This document shows, one piece after another, positions 60,599 through 64,000 of a stretch of 64,000 bases of DNA. The DNA is taken from positions 3,968,001-4,032,000 of the forward strand of contig NZ_CP070961.1 in the NCBI RefSeq assembly GCF_017086465.1, read 5' to 3'. The stretch is from Nocardioides sp. zg-1228 (GTDB taxonomy: Bacteria > Actinomycetota > Actinomycetes > Propionibacteriales > Nocardioidaceae). The position numbers and the translations under genes are program-made. The notes under the pieces are model-generated. The model searched no databases, was not told the origin of the DNA, and saw nothing but the letters and a program-made list of their open reading frames with translations. Position 1 is the first letter of the stretch; each line of letters starts with the position of its first letter.

Positions 60599-62950
60599 TC
60601 AGGGTCGGACGTCGGCCAACGGGGAGCAGGGCTGGAGGCGCCCGCTCGGCGGGGGGACGCCCGGCGTGGGCGGCGTCTCGGGTGGCAGCGTCGGGATCTC
60701 GGTCGGCAGCGTCGGTGTCTCCGTGGGCACCGGAGTCTCGGTCGGCAGCGGCGTCTCCGTCGGCGTCTCCGTCGGCGTCTCGGTGGGAGTCTCCGTGGGG
60801 GTCTCGCTCGGCTCGCTCGGCTCGAGGGTCGGCGACGGCGTGTTGGACGGCTGCGGCGTCGAGGAGGACGGCGGCGGCGGGGGCGGCGTGTACTCGTGGC
60901 CGTCCTCGGGCGCGTCGCCGTCGACGAAGACCGGCTCGGGGAAGTCCTCGACCTCCTTGCCCTCCATCACCCGCTGCATGATGTCGGTCCACGTCTTGGC
61001 GGGGTAGTTGCCGCCGAAGTAACCGGACTTGCCGTCCGAGCTGGTCGGCAGCCACAGGTCGGCCCCGTCGGGTCGCGGGACGTCGAGGCCCTCACGGCCC
61101 CGGCCGCGGACGTACATGACGGCGGTGGAGACCTGCGGCGTCATCCCGACGAACCACGAGGAGGAGACCTCCTCCTTGTCGTTGGTGGCGGTGCCGGTCT
61201 TGCCCGCGGCCGGGCGGCCCAGCGCGAGCGCCTCGGTGCCCGACCCGGACTCGACGACCTTCTGCAGCGCGTAGGTCACGTCGGCCGCGATGTCGGGGTC
61301 CACCGTCTCCTTGCTCCGCTCGCTGGCCTCGTAGAGCACCTCGCCGCTGCGGTCGACGACCTTCTGCACGACGTGGACCTCGTTGCGCACCCCGCCGTTG
61401 GCCAGGGTGGCGTAGGCGTTGGCCATGTTGATCGGGCTCACCTGCGCCGTGCCGAGGGTGACGCCGATGTTGTCCTGGAAGTCGATCGAGCTGCGCGGGA
61501 TGCCCCAGCGCTGCGGCTCGTTGCCCGGGATGCCGAGGTCCTCGGCGGCCTGGATGACCTTCTGCGGGCCGCCGTCCATCGAGTCGACCATGTCGACGTA
61601 GGCGGTGTTGATCGAGTTCTCGGTCGCCTCGAGCATGGAGACCGCAGAGCCGTAGTCGGTGTCGCCCTGGTTGCCGAACTCGGTGCCGGCGATGTCGATC
61701 GGGCTGTTGCCCTCGAAGGTGTCGTTGAGGGAGTAGCCCTCGCGGATGGCTGCGACGTTGGTGGCGGCCTTCATCGTCGAGCCCGCCATGCCGCCGGCGA
61801 CGGCCCAGTTGATCTGCGACTCGAGGTAGTCCTGGCCGCCGTAGAAGCCGAGCAGCTCGCCGGTGGCGGTGTCGACGGTGGCGGCACCGACGTGCAGGTC
61901 CTTGTTGCCCGCGGGGCCGGGCATCCCGGCGTCCGGGCGCTGCGCGGTCACGGCCTCCGCGACGTCGCTCATCACCTCGGGGTCGAACGTCGTGGTGATC
62001 CGCAGGCCGCCGCCGTCGATCTCGTCCTCGCTGGCGATGTTGCGGGCCAGCAGCTCCTGCTTGACCAGCGAGAGCATGTGGCCGCGCTGCCCGCCGTACT
62101 GGCTCTGGGCGGCGATCTTGGGGAACTTGGGCAGCCGCTTGACCGCCTTGTCGCGCTGCTCGGGGTCGATGGTGCCCATCTCGGCCATGCTGTCGAGCAC
62201 GTAGGCGTAGCGGCCCTTGAGGTCCTGCCGCGCCTCCTTGCCGTTGGCGGGGTCGTACTTGGAGGGGTTGTTGAGCACCGTCGCCAGGACGGCTGACTGG
62301 CGCAGGTTGAGCTTGCTGGCCGGGCGGTCGAAGTAGGCCTCCGCCGCGGCCTCGATCCCGTAGGCGCCGCGACCGAAGTAGATGGTGTTGAGGTAGCCCT
62401 CGAGCACCTCCTCCTTGCTCAGCTGCTGCTGGATCTTGAGCGAGACGACGGCCTCGCGGATCTTGCGCTTGTAGCTCTGCTCGCTGGTCAGGTAGAGGAT
62501 CTTGACGTACTGCTGGGTGATCGTGGAGGCGCCCTGTCGGGCGTTGCCGCGGGCGTTGGAGAAGAGCGCGCGGGCGATGCCCTTGGGGTCGAGGCCCTTG
62601 TCGGTCCAGAAGGTCTGGTTCTCCGCGGCGACGACGGCGTCCTGCATCGTCTCGGGCATCTGCGACAGCGGGATGGAGACCCGGTTCTGCTCCTCGTAGT
62701 AGGTGCCGAGCTCCTGCTCGCCGTCGCGGTAGTAGACGAAGGTGGTCTGGGACTCGAAGTCCTCGTTGGGCTCGGGGATGCTGATCGCCTGGTAGAGCAC
62801 GACCACCACGCCGCCGAGGACGATGGCTCCGACCACACCGAGGACGGCGAGGACCTTGGCGATCCTGGCCGCTCGCTGCTTCCCCGTACGCCGCGGCTGG
62901 GGCCGCCGGGTCTGGGCCTTGCCGTCGGCCCTCCGCTTCTTCACACTCAC
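60599..62950 (-). CDS. Class A penicillin-binding protein (PonA1-like)
   Basis: A GTG with TACCCT 6 nt upstream gives 783 residues. A basic cytoplasmic tail and one span (33-54) precede the glycosyltransferase domain (about 80-260: E110 in [39 protein letters not shown]). The transpeptidase domain has S391-T-M-K394, S444-I-N446 and K582-T-G. The tail is a long Pro/Thr/Glu repeat (PTETPTETP). It polymerises and cross-links peptidoglycan. In motif 1 the usual Asp after the catalytic Glu is Asn and the usual His is Lys. PadR is divergent upstream. Confidence 0.95.
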   Translation of the reverse strand: MSVKKRRADGKAQTRRPQPRRTGKQRAARIAKVLAVLGVVGAIVLGGVVVVLYQAISIPEPNEDFESQTTFVYYRDGEQELGTYYEEQNRVSIPLSQMPETMQDAVVAAENQTFWTDKGLDPKGIARALFSNARGNARQGASTITQQYVKILYLTSEQSYKRKIREAVVSLKIQQQLSKEEVLEGYLNTIYFGRGAYGIEAAAEAYFDRPASKLNLRQSAVLATVLNNPSKYDPANGKEARQDLKGRYAYVLDSMAEMGTIDPEQRDKAVKRLPKFPKIAAQSQYGGQRGHMLSLVKQELLARNIASEDEIDGGGLRITTTFDPEVMSDVAEAVTAQRPDAGMPGPAGNKDLHVGAATVDTATGELLGFYGGQDYLESQINWAVAGGMAGSTMKAATNVAAIREGYSLNDTFEGNSPIDIAGTEFGNQGDTDYGSAVSMLEATENSINTAYVDMVDSMDGGPQKVIQAAEDLGIPGNEPQRWGIPRSSIDFQDNIGVTLGTAQVSPINMANAYATLANGGVRNEVHVVQKVVDRSGEVLYEASERSKETVDPDIAADVTYALQKVVESGSGTEALALGRPAAGKTGTATNDKEEVSSSWFVGMTPQVSTAVMYVRGRGREGLDVPRPDGADLWLPTSSDGKSGYFGGNYPAKTWTDIMQRVMEGKEVEDFPEPVFVDGDAPEDGHEYTPPPPPPSSSTPQPSNTPSPTLEPSEPSETPTETPTETPTETPTETPLPTETPVPTETPTLPTEIPTLPPETPPTPGVPPPSGRLQPCSPLADVRP

Positions 62951-63003
62951 GCGGCAAGGGTAAGGGGAACGCTCAGGGCATCCCGATTCGTCGCCAGCGG
63001 ATA

Positions 63004-63016
63004 TATCGGTACGATA
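63004..63016 (+). promoter_or_regulatory. Candidate PadR operator
   Basis: TATCGGTACGATA is a perfect palindrome (TATCG-N3-CGATA) 6 bp before the PadR ATG in the 72-bp divergent spacer with the PBP gene. Position and symmetry suit autoregulation. Confidence 0.6.
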
Positions 63017-63022
63017 GGTCAC

Positions 63023-63631
63023 ATGGCACGCCGCGGGGACACCATCGAGCTCGCAGTCCTCGGACTGCTGCACGAGGGACCCATGCACGGCTACGAGCTG
63101 CGCAAGCGGCTCAACCTGATGCTCGGCTGGGGGCGCGTGCTGTCCTACGGCTCGCTCTACCCCGCCCTCAAGAAGATGCTCCGCGCCAACCTCATCACCG
63201 AGGTGAGCACCACCACCACCACGACGAGCCGCCGCCCGCGCATCGTCTACGAGGTCACCCCGGCCGGCCACGAGCAGTTCCAGCGCCTGATGTCGGAGGT
63301 CGGACCCACGGCGTGGGAGGACGACAACTTCGACATCCGCTTCGCCTTCTTCTCCTCCACCGACATGGAGATCCGCCTGCGGGTCCTCGAGGGTCGCCGC
63401 TCGCGCCTGCAGGAGCGGCTGGCCCGCGTCCAGGACGAGCTGGCCCGCACCCAGGCCGAGGTCGACCGCTACGCCGGCGAGCTCCAGCGCCACGGCGTGG
63501 AGTCGGTGGAGCGCGAGGTCCGCTGGCTCTCCGACCTGATCCGCGCCGAGCGCGGCGACGAGGCCGGCGGCTCCGCGGCCGCCCAGGCGCTCAACCAGTC
63601 GGCGCGGCCCACCACCGAACCCCTGCACTGA
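63023..63631 (+). CDS. PadR-family regulator
   Basis: This 202-residue protein has the PadR winged helix at residues 8-85 ([63 protein letters not shown]) and a C-terminal Vir_C-like coiled coil ([33 protein letters not shown]). Its homologue stands between ino1 and ponA1 in mycobacteria. It probably senses wall or inositol status and may control either neighbour (inference). The 104-bp gap to ino1 is CAG/CAC-rich and repetitive. Confidence 0.93.
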   Translation: MARRGDTIELAVLGLLHEGPMHGYELRKRLNLMLGWGRVLSYGSLYPALKKMLRANLITEVSTTTTTTSRRPRIVYEVTPAGHEQFQRLMSEVGPTAWEDDNFDIRFAFFSSTDMEIRLRVLEGRRSRLQERLARVQDELARTQAEVDRYAGELQRHGVESVEREVRWLSDLIRAERGDEAGGSAAAQALNQSARPTTEPLH

Positions 63632-63735
63632 GCACCTTCCCCCAGCACCTGCACCGAGCACCACAGCACGGCACAGCAGCACGACCAGCAGCACCGACCA
63701 GCAGCCGGGAACACCAGAAAGAGAAGGAGACCCCC

Positions 63736-64000
63736 ATGGGTTCTGTACGAGTAGGGATCGTGGGAGTCGGCAACTGCGCCACGTCCCTCATCCAGGGCGT
63801 GGAGTACTACAAGGACGCTGACCCCACCGGGACCGTGCCGGGGCTCATGCACGTCGTCTTCGGTGACTACCACGTCAAGGACGTCGAGTTCGTCCTCGCC
63901 TTCGACGTCGACGACAAGAAGGTCGGCAAGGACCTCTCCGAGGCCATCGACGCCTCGGAGAACAACACGATCAAGATCTGCGACGTCCCCACGCTGGGTG
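63736..64000 (+). CDS. ino1: Inositol-3-phosphate synthase, 3' end outside window
   Basis: The 88 visible residues begin [20 protein letters not shown], the NAD-binding GxGxxx motif of the actinobacterial myo-inositol-1-phosphate synthase family, then [10 protein letters not shown] and [15 protein letters not shown]. It makes inositol phosphate for mycothiol and phosphatidylinositol. GAAGGAGA lies 6 nt before the ATG. Together with PadR and PBP the gene fits the ino1-padR-ponA1 order known near the origin in mycobacteria. Confidence 0.97.
   Translation, partial: MGSVRVGIVGVGNCATSLIQGVEYYKDADPTGTVPGLMHVVFGDYHVKDVEFVLAFDVDDKKVGKDLSEAIDASENNTIKICDVPTLG

Noticed and set aside
60680..60900. DNA repeat array or CRISPR-like pattern
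   Set aside because: The repetition is the Pro/Thr/Glu tail codons of the penicillin-binding protein, with no spacers.
63632..63735. Tandem CAG-rich region before ino1 as a gene
   Set aside because: Short, without start or stop in a sensible frame; probably leader sequence of ino1 with low complexity.

Overview
The window is about 70% GC by eye, with strongly GC-biased third codon positions, many GTG starts, a furA-katG pair, mycothiol-type DinB and ECF sigma factors. The gene order rpsF-ssb-rpsR-rplI-dnaB lies beside a class A penicillin-binding protein, a PadR regulator and inositol-phosphate synthase. This points to an actinobacterium, most likely a Nocardioides-type member of the Nocardioidaceae. 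The organism call is inference. The right third keeps the order known from the origin-proximal region of mycobacteria (ino1, padR, ponA1, GT, rpsF, ssb, rpsR, rplI, dnaB), so it is probably within some tens of kilobases of oriC.

Left part (1-25 kb). An overlapping minus-strand operon encodes a WXG100-like protein, a WXG-domain protein with a zinc-peptidase tail, a DUF4919-like protein and a beta-propeller lipoprotein. It looks like a type VII secretion effector locus. After it come a DinB-family protein, a secreted Asp-box protein, small genes around a 96-bp hairpin, an MFS exporter, an ECF sigma factor with its own candidate promoter, two lipoproteins (one a hydrolase), an M6 peptidase and a second MFS protein. 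Next are katG with furA and its operator, GNAT and aldo/keto reductase genes, a SigG-like ECF factor coupled to a DUF6069 protein, a 1000-residue reprolysin-type protease, and a truncated acyl-CoA-synthetase-like protein.

Middle (24-42 kb). A YhgE-type membrane protein is divergent from a TetR gene across paired operator-like repeats. Then come a class II glutamine amidotransferase, an HDOD protein, and a MerR-ABC ATPase-permease operon with start/stop overlaps. A minus-strand catabolic operon reads TctC-TctB-TctA transporter, nitroreductase, two acyl-CoA dehydrogenases, enoyl-CoA hydratase, ADP-forming acyl-CoA ligase and a GntR regulator. It reads as uptake, CoA activation and beta-oxidation of an unidentified carboxylic acid.

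Right part (42-64 kb). dnaB is followed by a spacer with a DnaA-box cluster, a MATE exporter, a lipoprotein, and rplI-rpsR-ssb-rpsF. A Ser/Thr kinase overlaps an endonuclease IV gene. A beta-glucoside operon (substrate-binding protein, two permeases, GH1 glucosidase, LacI) is divergent from an SMP-30 gene, with two matching LacI operators between them. A FemAB ligase-alanine racemase pair, a glycosyltransferase, a class A PBP, PadR and the start of inositol-3-phosphate synthase complete the window. Many single genes have a TAnnnT element 6-7 nt before the start codon and no Shine-Dalgarno, which indicates leaderless transcription. I saw no tRNA, rRNA, CRISPR array, insertion sequence or prophage.
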